A stretch of 64,000 nucleotides of DNA from Eleusine coracana subsp. coracana (GCA_032690845.1 CM064426.1:59496631-59560630), one strand, 5' to 3'. Shown: positions 24,334-36,500, counted from the stretch's first letter. Translations and numbers: made by a program. Notes: generated by a model from the sequence alone, not told the origin.

Positions 24334-24839
24334 GAGGAGGAGGAGGAGGCTGATGAGTGGGACCCCAAATCCTTTTCTTTTTCATTGTTTTTTCAAATTG
24401 CCTCCTCTGTTTCTTTGTATATCATTTAATCCAGAGCTCAACTGACCGAAAGAAAATTATGGGGGTGATCAGAAGACTTTGCTCTATATATACAAAATGA
24501 GCTTGATCAACAATTGACATTTGAATGTAAAATGGGAATTTTTGAAAGATGGCCTGTTTTATAGCATCTGGGTATTTATTTGGAGTATCATACATGGAAC
24601 AAAAATTATGATCTTTTGCTCAAAATTATAATTCAAAATTATCTACAACATACATTTTTGGTGGTACCAAGTTGTTTTAAAAGTATTTGACTTGTAGTTC
24701 AAATGTCATTCATATTTGGTTGAATTTCATGTAATTGGTTTTCAAATGACTTCAAACATTTTGGTTGGGTTCACATTCGGTCAAAGGGCATGTCTAAGTT
24801 TTTTGTCTTGGTTTTCTTGACACCCTAGGTGTCATAACA
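23375..24839 (-). repeat. Second part of a long gypsy-type LTR with PPT-like junction
   Basis: Ends gacaccctaggtgtcataaca followed by acccatcccctcaac, paralleling gacatgggatgtcaca followed by gcccacccccctta at the right edge of the chromovirus LTR (53574). On the minus strand this is a purine tract followed by LTR start. The GC-rich middle (23540-24290) corresponds in position to the GC-rich part of the other LTR. It may be the continuation of 17198-18809, separated by the Helitrons and the block at 21495-23374. Confidence 0.45.
24284..24349 (+). repeat. (GA)n then (GGA)n microsatellite
   Basis: An uninterrupted GA run from 24284 to about 24330 is followed by GGA triplets to 24349. It explains the serine/leucine and glutamate/arginine runs in open frames here, which are not genes. 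Confidence 0.95.
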
Positions 24840-26252
24840 ACCCATCCCCTCAACGATGGCCCTGTTTGGGACAGCTTATGAACCACTTCCATTGGAATTA
24901 ATCCGTAAAAGAAGACAAACACTTCGATTCTTCATCCACTTCCAACGCAAGCGATTCTCCCCGAGACATTGTTTTGCTTACAACATGGAATTGACACTCA
25001 CCCTCGATACTACCCGACGCGACCAATTCCAGTCTGAAGAAGAACTAGGCAAAGAGCCCGGGCAGTCATCGTCACCCCTCCCGTGGTCATGTTGTCGCAA
25101 GGTCAGGCCACCGCTAGAGGAGCCCTTGGGTCGTGGTGCTGCCGTGAGGACGATACAGGGCCACCACCGCTGCTCTCCTATCACCATGCCACTAGAAGGT
25201 CGGGCCACCGCCAGAGGAGCCCAGGTCAGGCCGCCTGGCGGTGAGACATCGGGTCACTGGGTAGATAGATGTCAGCCCGCCGCCGTAGGCCGCCGTTGAG
25301 CAGGTATCCCAAGCCACCACCTCTGCACGTTTCCTGTCAAAACGGGACTGCCAAACAAACCGATTCTCTCCAGAGCAACTTCCAATGGAATCACGTTGGT
25401 AGCAAGCTGTCCCGGGGCCGTTGTTTCACCCACAAACTTTTCTGTCGGCACAAAAAACCAAAGATTCTAATCTATGCTTCCACTCAACACATCAAGCTCT
25501 TGCCTATGGCTTTATTGATGTAGATATGGCCCGATCTTCCGAGAGGTAAGGGAATAAACTCAAATTTGGAGAACTCGGCGTCGACGACCCGGCTTGAATC
25601 AGACACGATCCAACCCCGCAACTGTTACACCAAGCACAACTTGATTGTTCCTGCAAGCGAAATCGAGAACACAAGCAAGAGAGGATAAACACGCAATCTG
25701 AAATTGCAATATGGATGAAGCAAATCATAAGAAAAGGTTCAAGCTCTAAATACAAAAGGACTAATCGCTACAGTGGTGTAGAACAAGAACATGGGCCCTG
25801 GATTACTGTAAAAGGACTTGTCACCACAGTTACAATAATTCGATCAAGTTTCTCTCTGGAAAACTGAACTAAACAAAAACCCAAAACTAAAAGATGGCGG
25901 CTACTGAGTTTATGTAGGAAACAAAGATGTCCTAGGGTTGGGGACGACCAGGGGGGGCGCCCACAACATGGGCTTAAGGCCCGACATGATACATGGCCAA
26001 GTTGGCCCAAAATAGATGGCACAACACCTTGTCATGGTCATATATTATGACTCATGACCCTTCTGGAGCTAGGACTAGAACCAAAACGACGGCGTCGTCG
26101 TCCCCTTTCCAACGCATCAAAGAACGCCTTGTTTGGACGTCGGATGTGAGAGATATCATTAAAACCGTGAAGGAGTGTCAGCTGAATCCGAGACGAACGC
26201 GGCGACCGAGTTGGTGACGACTTGTAACTTGGAAAAGGCCATGATATGCGCG
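24840..26252. other. Unassigned mixed segment
   Basis: From about 24860 (ctgtttgggacagctta) to about 25420 there is a partial inverted match (cggccccgggacagctt in complement), suggesting a TIR element with GC-rich cargo. From about 25517 to 26250 the sequence (gatatggcccgatcttcc..., later cctagggttggggacg and acggcgtcgtcgtcccctttccaacg) reads like LTR or leader sequence of a gypsy element but has no coding match I can support. No credible gene. Confidence 0.3.
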
Positions 26253-26800
26253 TATCCAGCATGGTGATGTTCTTATCATTTATAACCCTGCATACGACTG
26301 AAACATTTATGCGTGTAGTAGTTACTGTAGCTTTTTAACTAAGTTGCGGGTGCATGGTATTCAAAAGAAAACTTCACACACTTCTTGATCATGCACATGT
26401 TTTTGAAATTGGAAACTTCACTGTTTGAATAATTGACTATTTTAATTAAATTTTCATTTTGAAAATTGTTTTGTGGCTGAAAATTTTATCAAGGCTAAAT
26501 ATTGGGGATGTTACAATCGTCTTGACCATAAAATCTTATACTCTCGTATATACCGAACGAGGGGCACAATGCAATGCAATGCAATCTATCATATTATGCA
26601 CAATCTATTCCTCTTTCGGTGATAACGTTTTCCCTCCTTCAGTGCATGATTAGTAATTGATATAAAGTTTTGTGCTCTGGCATTAATGGCATGAGATTTC
26701 CACCACTCTCTTGTGCAAATTCTTCTCCCTGGTTATGTAGCATGCTTGCGGGCCGATAGGAGACGGGGGACTGAGCCGGACACCATGTCAGGTAATGCTT
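26253..26800 (+). repeat. Low-copy composite repeat, copy C (alpha and gamma only)
   Basis: 26280-26360 matches the alpha block of copies A and B (ttataaccctgcatacga, gtagttactgtagc) and 26655-26780 matches gamma (ttgatataaagttttg, cttgtgcaaattcttctccctgg). The beta block is absent, replaced by about 290 bp of AT-rich DNA. No reading frame. Confidence 0.45.
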
Positions 26801-27384
26801 CTATAGAATTTGGTAGGGACAGCGTCTGTTCACAACTGATTTGGCATATATAGCGGCTAAAATATAAAACTTTTTTTTATCATTTAAAAGCATGTGGCTG
26901 CAAAAACTAAATATATACTAGCTTTAGTTATTCTCCAAAAGAATCCCTGAGTTCTGAGTGTGTAACCCAATTTTGTCAGACTGTCAAACAAACTGCAACT
27001 TACTAACACAAATTTGAAACCATACATAGAGACAGTTACGTCCTGTCTTTGCAAATCGGTTATTTACGAGATCCACTGAAATTTCCATAGAAATAAGACC
27101 TCCACAAAGCTTTTCTAAAACAGTCGCCTACGAGATTGCTTCTTCATCAGCTGGTATGTCCAGTTTTTCTGCAGCAACTTTGACGTCATTCCGAGGATTG
27201 ATGCCACGAAGTTGCCATAATACAGTTGACAGAATGTGTGCCTAACCCACATCCCTTTCTTTCTCCCTACGGAAGGGTCCCAGAGCACACCATTGCTCTC
27301 TTCTCTTTCCCAATGCTTCCAATCCCCACAAGCCCAAAATCTAATATTAAACTATTGTTGGAATATGCTTCACGACCCATCTCC
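26801..27384. other. AT-rich DNA, no gene seen
   Basis: No ORF of note. A piece at 27205-27245 (gttgccataatacagttgacagaatgtgtg) matches 33068-33103, the sequence to the right of the LARD insertion, indicating that this stretch belongs to the same low-copy repeat family. Confidence 0.45.
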
Positions 27385-27916
27385 TAAACTACGTTGAACA
27401 TTCAAACTTTTTTGTCAAACTATTTTTTTGTGGTACTAAAACTTAAGATTCTAAATTTTGCTTACACTGAACATACGATGCTCTTGTCAAAAGCTTTTAT
27501 AACCCTGCATATATACGAGTGAAATTTTCCACACTGTAGTAGTAGTTACTATAGCTTCTTAACGAAGTTGTTGGTGCATGGTAGTCAATGCACTGTTATG
27601 TACTCTATTTAGCCTCTTCGTGCTCGCTCTGCCGGGCACAGCGTAGGTAGTAGTGGAACTTGAAGGAGGCCACTATACTTGAAGGAGACTACTGAACTCG
27701 AATAGTATGCAAGTGTTTTCTTCGTTTGTTCCTAAATTTACGGCACCACGATCACGTGAGAGATGGCGAAGTTCTGGCGATGATTGCTGCCAACAAATTG
27801 AGGGAGCAATGTAGTGCGTTCACGTATAGTAGCTGGAATTAAGCTGCATTTGCTAGCATCAGAGGCCATAAATGTTTCATTGATGAACTTGTCTGGGTAG
27901 GCATTGTTTAACATGT

Positions 27917-28090
27917 TTCCTAACTTTCAAGTGACTGAAAGCTTTCAGTCACTAGTTTGTTTCTTTGTGTTTTGATTTTTATTTTGTAGGATTATTTGTA
28001 TAATAATTATAAACCCTTAAATCTAGATCTGATGGCTCCAAACGGTGATTGAAAGTTACCCAAACTTTCAAATAGCTAAAAATTAGCAAG
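27917..28090. mobile_element. Short MITE-like repeat, copy 2
   Basis: Inverted counterpart of 4983-5155: it begins cctaactttcaagtgactgaaagc and ends agctaaaaattagcaag. The central tttattttgtaggattattt is shared in complement. No coding capacity. Confidence 0.6.
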
Positions 28091-28406
28091 TCCCATTATT
28101 TAGTGCAGAAAACAGGGCACATTGCTGAAACTGCACATCCGCCTCTCCATTCTTCTCCAAGAGAACGGGAATCACGTAATCAAATAATAAAACCAACCCG
28201 TTTCTCGAGCAATCCCTCAAACAGGATTTTCCAACAAGAGGAAGGAATCGCCCAGTTCTAGATGGATATATAGATTTCTGCTCTAATTCTATATATTGTT
28301 TAGGAACCATGTTGTTGCCACCACCATATACAAAAACGCAAGCCCCATAACTTATGTTATCCGGTTTCACGGCCAGCGGATATGCACTTGACATTCTTAG
28401 TGACAA
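28083..28406 (-). CDS. Hypothetical 107-residue open frame, doubtful
   Basis: The minus-strand frame is uninterrupted from ATG at 28406 and includes SSAYPLAVKPDNISYGACVFVYGGG. Its style resembles an internal part of plant F-box/DUF proteins that list a tract followed by a beta-strand, but I cannot place it in a family. It overlaps the edge of the MITE at its 3' end, and no flanking exon is evident. It may be a captured or decayed gene fragment. Confidence 0.25.
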   Translation of the reverse strand: MSLRMSSAYPLAVKPDNISYGACVFVYGGGNNMVPKQYIELEQKSIYPSRTGRFLPLVGKSCLRDCSRNGLVLLFDYVIPVLLEKNGEADVQFQQCALFSALNNGTC

Positions 28407-29169
28407 CTAACAACACGATGTGGTGCCGTTCACCGGCATATTCGACGACGAAGGCTCGGTCGAATAAGGAGTTGGGTGGACTCTGCTGTGTGGGACTGGG
28501 CCTAATAGACGTGATTAAAAATGTTAATACCATGGCATAAAAATATGCAATTACTTAATAATTGTTATAATTCCAAAATTACCCTAAAATACTAGCCAGT
28601 ATTTTTGAGAAACTATAACTTAGCACTATTTTGTTTCCAGGCCATCCCATGGGCTGCTCATTGCCGTCGCAACCCAAACGAACACATCGCGCCCCTGTTC
28701 TGGTGGAGTGCATGAGCAGAGCGAAGAGCGAAGGCAGCAGCGGAACTTCAAGGAGACCACTATACTCCAGGAATTGCAGGGGACGCAGATGGTCGCCTCT
28801 GCTGACGCTGCTGGAGCGCAGAGTCCAACTGCCATGGTATACTTACCTCGACTACTCGCTCTCACCAACCTCCTGGGCACCGTGTGTGAGGGTAAGCCTG
28901 ATATGCCGAACCTCTACACGCAGCTCACCCAGGTAGGTGCGGTGCTCTGTTCTCAGTTGTAGGGAGACACGTTTTCCTTCAAGCGCTTGTTCAGTTTGTG
29001 ATTTCAGATCGATATAAACTTCTAGGATTTGAACAGTTTTGTGAATTGAGACTGAACAGGATCCGAGAGCTCGACTCTGTTGTGCAAATTCTTCTTCCCT
29101 GGCAGCAATCCGATTATAGATGCAGGGTACCTTGCTCTTGGTGATTCATCAGCTGTAGCTGAAACCTCC

Positions 29170-29602
29170 TGTCGAGACTTAATCTCGGCCATCAGACATA
29201 GGGTAGTTCATTTATGTGAATTTATATGTTGGACAGGAGTATGCGCGAGATCGAGAGACGATTGTAACACAAGATGTCGATTTAGACAGGTTCGGGCCTC
29301 CCGGAGGATAATAACCCTACGTCCTGTATTCTGTGGTATTTGTATCAATATGTCTAGATCATAAATCTAGACGAGGAAGGTAGACCTAGACGATGATATC
29401 TAGTTGTGTCTAATCTAATTAGAGTTGTCTACTTGTCTATTCTTTTGGCTTGTCCCTTGAGGAGGATTCCTACCCCTTCTTATATATCCGGGGAGACAGG
29501 GTTACATGACGGAGTCCTAATCGGTCTACTAATCTTATCCTAATAGGAGTCTATCTTGCTTTCCTTATCTATGAGGTACCCCGATGGTAAGTATCATCGA
29601 TA
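29170..29602 (-). repeat. LARD LTR (3' in element orientation)
   Basis: 433 bp, starting TGTCGAGAC and ending ATCGATA on the plus strand, so its terminal CA has become TA. Compared with the other LTR it lacks about 14 bp (tagagcttatctat area) and shows several percent substitutions, mostly transitions, implying an old insertion. Confidence 0.85.
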
Positions 29603-29819
29603 AGCCCCCGAGAGTCTTGCAAGCTGGATGATAATTTTCAGTGCATTCTCGACTGGTTCATGCCATATATGATGCTTCAGCTTTATTTCAGCGAGCTTGT
29701 AAGAATCTCAAAGATCTGAAAATGTCTTTAAGAAATCAACTATTGCACTGAGTAGGTGTACCTAATTAGTTGTAGCCCCTGACTCTTGTATCATTTGGAA
29801 ACTATAAATAATGCAAGAG

Positions 29820-32300
29820 TCTAAAACAAGAATAGTCGCGTTGACTCTCTTTAAGGAGAAATCACTCAAATCATCAAATTTGAGTGATAAATAACTCAGT
29901 AGAATGACATCAATCATTACTGAGTGATAAATGACTTAGTCGAGTGACTTCAATCACCGCTGAGTGGTAGATTACTCAAACCATTGACTTCAATCATCGT
30001 CGAGTACTATATGATATACTCGAGCAACATCAATCATATCCGAGTGAACGTAAGCTTATGACATCAATCATAGCCAAATGACATAGTTTTTGGCCGAGTG
30101 ACCGATGAGTGATTTATAAATCAAACGGGTGACTTCAATCACAGCCGAATGATTATGTTCTAAACAGGTGACTTCATTCACAACCAAATGAACGAGGCTT
30201 TATGACATTAATCATAGCCAAGTACTAAGTTACCATGACTTCAATCATGATTAAGTAACCTTTCTTTAAGAATTGTAATCACTCACATCTTTGAGCTTTA
30301 TTTTCACTATTATAGACTGACTTCAATCAGTCGAGTGATGCTCGATATTTCACGTATATGACCATCAAGTCATAGGGACATGATCATCAAATCATGCTTT
30401 GAATGATTATGACATCAACCATTTTTGATAATGGACTTCTCATCAAAGAAGCACATTTGATAGAGTGACCATCAAGCCACTGTCATAAGATCATCAAATC
30501 ATATATTTATATGTTATGACATCAACCATAAATTTGATATAAAGTGCTTCTCTTCAAAGAAGCCCTCGAGACAATCGCTATTATGAGTGTCGGTCGCGCT
30601 CAACTCAGAATATCATGTCTGAGTGGCAGTGGTACTTATGATGATAAGGTCGAGTGAAGAAGACAGTCAAGGTTGTTGTAGCTACTGACCGTTGGTGAAG
30701 TAGGAATCACTCGAAGTCGCGATGACCGAGTGAAGCCGACAGTCTGATATGTGACCGACCGATGGTGGCTATCAGATATGATGTCGCAGACCGATGGCGG
30801 CAGTCAGAGCTGGTGTAGCTGACCGGCGAAAGCAGTCGGAGCTGTAAGCCGACCGATGAAGACAGTCCATGTTAGCATGGCCGACCGATAAAAGCGGTCG
30901 GAGCTGGCATTGTCAACCGATGAAGATGAGGAAATCACTCTATATAGAGTGGTGTATCCGCCTATCCATCAAAAATATTCCTGACAACAAAGAAAATTAG
31001 GATAATTAGTTATAATTAACATTGTTTGCTTGAAAACTTATTTTTATAAGCCAAACAAATCAGTCAACTGAAAAGTCAAGTGTGTTTTCATTTTTCTCCT
31101 GTAGGTAGACCGACTGGTGCATAGCAGTGTATTCACGCGTTAGCAACCAGACTGTTCCACCCTATGATACTTAGAACAAAATATAAAGAGCTCGGAGGTC
31201 GGTCTACTGCAACACTATCGGTTATAATTTACTCTTGCGTAGCAATCAGAACCAATCGACACATGACCTCTCGCAACTTTGGCTCTGGGTTTAGTGTAGT
31301 GGCAGTCTATCGTGTAGCAAAAAAGTCTTATGACTTAGTTGCTAGTCGGCGTAAGACCAAAAAATGACCAAATTGCGAATAAAATGCAATATATCGGTCG
31401 AGGCAGAAGCCAAAAAAGGTGAAACTAGAACAGACGATATAGGTCATATGGTGTCAGGGCTGATGCACTACTGAAAGGTCACGGACTGATATGTGTACTA
31501 CTAGATTCACAAAAAAAGGGGGGAGAACACGTGTATAGATACACAAATAGCCCCCTGGCTTAATTGTTTAATGTGAAAAATTAAAGAACCGAGGCAATAA
31601 AAAAGTGGAAGAACGCGTGTATAGATACACAAAGAGCACTGATTATAAGGCCCAACTTTACTCATAAAAAATCTACGACCTTCTGCTTAGAAAATAGAAA
31701 TAAGTGGTCCTAGAAAAAAGTATGAAGGACATGAACCCAAAATCTCGAAAAAATAAATCGAGAAAGAATAATGATACTTAGCATTGCAATTCGGAGAGTT
31801 GAAGATGAGCCCCCGAGCGTGCTCATGTTGTTGGTGAGTGGTCGAATGTCGAAGTCGAGCCATCATGTTGCCGGATCATCGAAGCTTGGAGTGGTTGACC
31901 GAGACATCGAATCGTTGAAGGTGTGACCGAGTGGTCGAGTGACCGAAGCGCCATGTCATTGCAGGCGTCGTCGAGTAGTCGAGTGGATGAAAACCCAAAG
32001 CGTCAAGTAATTGGCAGCGTTGCTGAGTAGCTGAGTAGCCGTCGAGTCGTAGTGTTGCAGCAATATCACCGAGTGACCGAGTCGAGGTGATGTTGCCGAA
32101 TGACCGAGTCGAGGCGATGTCGCCAAGTGATCGAGTCGCGGTGATTGCCGATGCGCTGAGTCGTCGAAGACGACTTCGAGCGGCCGATTGGCCAGGTGAA
32201 GGCGGAGTAGCCCCCGGGCATGTACATGTGGCCGTGAGCAGTCGAACTGTGGAGTCGCAGTGATGTCACCGAGTCGTCAGAATCTACCAAAGTATCAAAT
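29820..32300. repeat. LARD interior: three domains of degenerate short repeats
   Basis: 29830-30540 repeats a core like tgacttcaatcatngccgagtga with about 35-50 bp spacing. 30600-30930 repeats gaccgatgaagacagtcggagctg-like units. 31840-32290 repeats ccgagtgaccgagtcgaggtgatg-like units. All are imperfect. No reading frame longer than about 75 codons is present on the coding strand of the element. Confidence 0.7.
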
Positions 32301-32574
32301 TGTTGGAAGCATCGTCGTAATGGATGATGTCACCAAATAGCGGTCATCCTCGTTGAAGGTGTCATCTCAATGAAGACGTGATGATTTGTGCGATGACACG
32401 ATGCTTCAACATCGGTCTTCTCACGATTAGATCTTGAAGAAGAAATCTTTTGAAAATGCGGCGACTCGTGTGCTTCAACGTCGGTCTGCTCATGATGAAA
32501 TCTTGAAGTAGTAGATTGAAACCACTGATCTCGATGAGCCGATTGCCGCGCTGGCCCCTACCTGGCGCGCCAAA

Positions 32575-33021
32575 TGTCAAGACTTAATCTCAGCCATCAA
32601 GCATAGGGTAGTTCATCTATGTGGATTTATATGTTGGACAGGGGTATGCGCGAGATCGAGAGACGATGGTAACACAAGACGTTGATTTAGACAGGTTCGA
32701 ACCTCCCGGAGAATAATAACCCTACGTCCTGTGTTCTGTGATATTTGTATTAATATGTCTATATCATAGATCTAGACGAGGAGGGTAGACCTAGACGATG
32801 ATGTCTAGTTGTGTCTAATCTAATTAGGGTTGTCTACTTGTCTAGTAGAGCTTATCTATTCCTTTGGCTTGTCGCTTGAGGAGGATCCCTGTCCCTCCTT
32901 ATATATCCGGGGGGACAGGGTTACATGGTGGAGTCCTAGTCGGTCTACTGATCTTATCCTAGTAGGAGTCTATCTTGCTTTCCTTATCTATGAAGAACCC
33001 CGATGGTAAGTATCATCGACA
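32575..33021 (-). repeat. LARD LTR (5' in element orientation)
   Basis: 447 bp with intact TG..CA ends (TGTCAAGAC ... ATCATCGACA). It contains cctccttatatatccgggg, a TATA-like stretch conserved in both LTRs. Confidence 0.85.
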
Positions 33022-33102
33022 CCTCCTAGTAGCTAGCTGCAGTTTCGATAGTGTTAAGAGATCCATGCCTCTAACTCGCCACAATACAGCTGACATAATG
33101 TG

Positions 33103-33562
33103 TGCTGGAATTATATGGGCTTGGCCCATTAGTATTTCAATAATTCCTAAAACTCTCAAAGTCCCATTCATGAGTGGTGAGAGTGTAAAGGTTTAATCCC
33201 ATATTGCTAGTGGAGGTGGAGGGAGTTCAACTTATAAGGTTGGTTGCTCTAACATTTCTTGCAAGTATGTGGATGGGAAGAAGGAATAACACACATGCGT
33301 ACTAGCTCGCTTCGCCGGGCCAGGCATGGGCACGGCCTCTCGCTACTGTTACACGCCGCCCAGACCTCTCCATCCTAATTGTCGGAGCAGGTCTCCCAAA
33401 ACCGTCGTCCTCTGTGATACAACACCGAGAGAGGGCGAATAAGGTTTTTGGGAAGCATGATTGCTTGATCGCTTCCTCGTCTTTGTCAAGCTCATCGCCA
33501 TGACTCGTCTTCCTCGATGTCGAGTTGGTCTCACCCATCATCTCGCCTACTCTACCCTATCA
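33103..33562 (+). repeat. Copia 5' LTR, internally deleted and 3'-truncated
   Basis: Matches the first ~190 bp of the 3' LTR and then, after a gap relative to it, the segment equivalent to 37680-37975 (ctctcgctactgtt ... tcaccca). The LTR ends abruptly near ctaccctatcaagaag, where sequence continues in the gag reading frame. Confidence 0.75.
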
Positions 33563-36500
33563 AGAAGAAGAACAAGGATAAGGGAGCATGCTTTGTTTGC
33601 GGTTCTAATGAGCATTGGGTAAAGAAGTGTCCAGAACGCAAAGGAAGAAAGCTTCCACAGCAGAAGTGTGCGAACATGGTGACCAGTGCTGGAGAAAATA
33701 GTGGGTATGGTAATTTACTATATGTTTTTTTATATGTTTCAATCTACTAGTTGGTGGCTTGATACTGGTGCTAATGTTCATGTGTGTGCTGATACTTCTT
33801 TGCTTACTTCTTATCAGGTCGCCCGGGATTCCTCTGTCCTAATAGGGAATAGGTCACATGCTTTTGTTCATGGTGTTGGCACGGTCGAGCTGAAGTTTAC
33901 TTCAGGGAAGATTGTCTAATTGAAGAACGTACAACATGCCCCTTATATCAAGAAGAATCTTGTTAGTGGCTACCTTTTGTGTAGGGATGGTTTTAAGGTA
34001 GTGCTTGAGTCAAATAAAGTTGTCATATCTAAGAGTGGATAATTTATTGGTAAAGGCTACAAGTGTGGAGGCTTGTTCTTCTTTTCCCTTTCAGATTATT
34101 GCAATAAGTGTGTGAACTATATTTGTGATGGTGTTAATGAGAGTGATGCTAGTGTTTGGTATTCACGTTCATGTCATCTAAATTTTGGTTATATGTCTCG
34201 ACTTTCTAGCTTGAATTTAATTCCAAATTTTCCATTGCCAAAGGTTGTAAGTGCTCAAGTTTTGTGCAATCTAAGCAACGTCGAAAGCCTCACAAGGCTG
34301 GAGAGGAGAGACACTTAGCACCACTAGAACTTATACATTCAGATCTTATCAATGGTATATTGACTGAGGGTGGAAAAAGATATTTCATGACTTTGATTGA
34401 TGATGTGACTAGATATTGCTATGTTTATTTGTTAAAAATGAAAGATGAGGCTCTAAACTAGTTTAAAATTTATAAGGCTGAAGTTGAAACTCAACTAGAG
34501 AAAAAGGTCAAAAGAATTAGGTCTGATCATGGTGGTGAGTATTTCTCAAATGAGTTTGACTTATTCTGTGCGGAACATGGTATGATACATGAGAAGACAC
34601 CTCCCTATTCGCCCCAATCAAATGGGATTGCCGAAAGAAATAATCACACCTTGTCTGACTTGGTTAATTTCATGTTGGACACGCTTGCATTATCTAAGGC
34701 ATGGTGCGGGAGGCTTTATAGACATCATGTCATGTCCTAAATAGAGGTCCCATGGAGAATAAGGAGAAGACGCCATATGAAGAATGAATTGGTAGAAAGC
34801 CATTGCTCTCTTACTTAGGCACATGGGGTTGTTTGGCCACAGTTAATGTGTCAATCAACAAGAAGCCTAAGTTGGGACCTAAAACTATGGATTGTATCTT
34901 TCTTGGATATGCTCATCATAGCGTTGCCTATAGATTTTTAGTGGTTAAATCAGAGGTGACTGATGTTCATGTTAATTCATTAATGGAGTCTCGTCATGTT
35001 ACTTTCTTTGGAAACATATTTCCTATAAAAGATTTACATAGCATGTCTAGATTATCTTCTGGTGTGATTGTTGAGACAACTCCTGAATGTAGTGAATTTT
35101 CTGATCATGCTGAACAAACTCTTGAACCAATCCATGAGGAGATTGATAGTGAAGCTCCTAGAAGGAGCAAGAGACAAAGGACCATTTTAGAGGCATATGA
35201 CTGGAAAGAAGCTGTCCATAGTGAGATGGACTCCATTATTTCTAATGGAACATGGGAAGTTGTTGATAAACCATATGGTTGTAAACCTATGGGTTGTAAG
35301 TGGGTGTTCAAGAAAAAGCATAAGCCTGATGGTACTATTGACAAGTATAAGGCTCGGCTTGTGGCCAAGGGTTGTACTCAGAAAGGAGGTGAAGACTTAT
35401 TTAACACTTATTCACCTGTTGCTAGATTGACCACTATTCATGTATTGCTTGCTCTGACTGCCTCACATGGTCTTATCATTCATCAGATGGATGTTAAGAC
35501 AACTTTTCTTAATGGAGAGTTGGATGAGGAAATCTATATAGATCATCTAGATGGATTTCTAATAAAGGGTCAAGAAGACAAGGTGTGTAAGTTGTTGAAG
35601 TCTTTGTATGGTCTGAAATAAGCTCCTAAGCAGTGGCATGAGAAATTTGATTCAACACTTCTAGAAGTAGGCTTTTTAGTCAATGAGGCTGATAAATGTG
35701 TGTACTACCGCCATGGTGGGGGGCAGGGAGTTATATTGTTCTTGTATGTTGATGACATACTTATCTTTAGAACAAATCTTGACGTGATCAATGAGGTCAA
35801 GACATTTCTATGCCAAAGATTTGATATGAAGGATCTAGGTGAGGCTGATGTTATCTTGAACATAAAGCTAATCAAAGGAGAGAATAGGATTACTCTTATG
35901 CAACCTCATTATGTTGAGAAGCTCTTGAGCCATTTTGGTTACAAGGACAACAAGCCTTCTCCAACACCTTATGATCCCAGCTTGATCCTTCGAAAGAATA
36001 AGAGAATTGGTAGAGACCAATTAAGATATTCGTAGATTATTGGATCACTTATGTATTTAGCTAGTGCTACTAGGCCTAACATCTCATTCGCTGTGAGCAA
36101 ACTAAGTTGGTTCACTTCTTGTCCGGGAGATGATCATTGGCATGCGCTTGAGCGGGTAATGCACTACTTAGTTGGTACTATGGATTATGGAGTTCATTAT
36201 TCTAGATATCCGATAGTACTAGAGGGATATAGTGATTCCAATTGGATATCTGATGTTGATGAGGTGTATGCCACGAGTGGAAATGTATTTACTCTTGGTG
36301 GTGCTCCTATTTCATGGAGATCATGCAAACAAACCATCTTTACAACGTCTACCATGGAAACAGAGTTTACCATACTAGATACAGCTACAGTTGAGGTCGA
36401 TTGTCTACGTGAGCTCTTGATCGACTTGCCTATTGCCGAGAAACCTGTGCCGGCAATCCTCATGAATAATTCTAAGGATAATATGAAGTCATCAAGACAT

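Larger units (their letters stand above)
27385..29165 (+). repeat. Low-copy composite repeat, copy B (alpha, beta, gamma), continuing at 33022
   Basis: Alpha is at 27390-27605, beta at 28625-28890 and gamma at 28885-29165; a short beta-like duplicate (ggaacttgaaggaggccactatactt) is at 27650. The copy was split by the LARD element at 29170-33021, because its continuation (the gccacaatacagctgacataatgtg segment) resumes after 33022. A 107-residue minus-strand frame lies between alpha and beta. Confidence 0.5.
29170..33021 (-). mobile_element. LARD-like LTR retrotransposon, non-coding, TSD CCTCC
   Basis: Two direct repeats (29170-29602 and 32575-33021) bound a 2.97-kb interior without gag or pol frames. 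CCTCC occurs at 29165-29169 and 33022-33026, a 5-bp target duplication. Orientation is minus: reading down from the right LTR, two bases precede TGGCGCGCCAGGTAGGGG (32572-32555), a primer-binding-type site starting with TGG, and the other LTR is preceded by the purine tract GACTCTCGGGGGCT (29616-29603). The 3852-bp unit needs proteins in trans. Confidence 0.85.

Noticed and set aside
24164..24429. Open frames rich in Ser/Leu (minus) or Glu/Arg (plus)
   Set aside because: They are produced by the GA/GGA microsatellite at 24284-24349 and have no other protein-like content.
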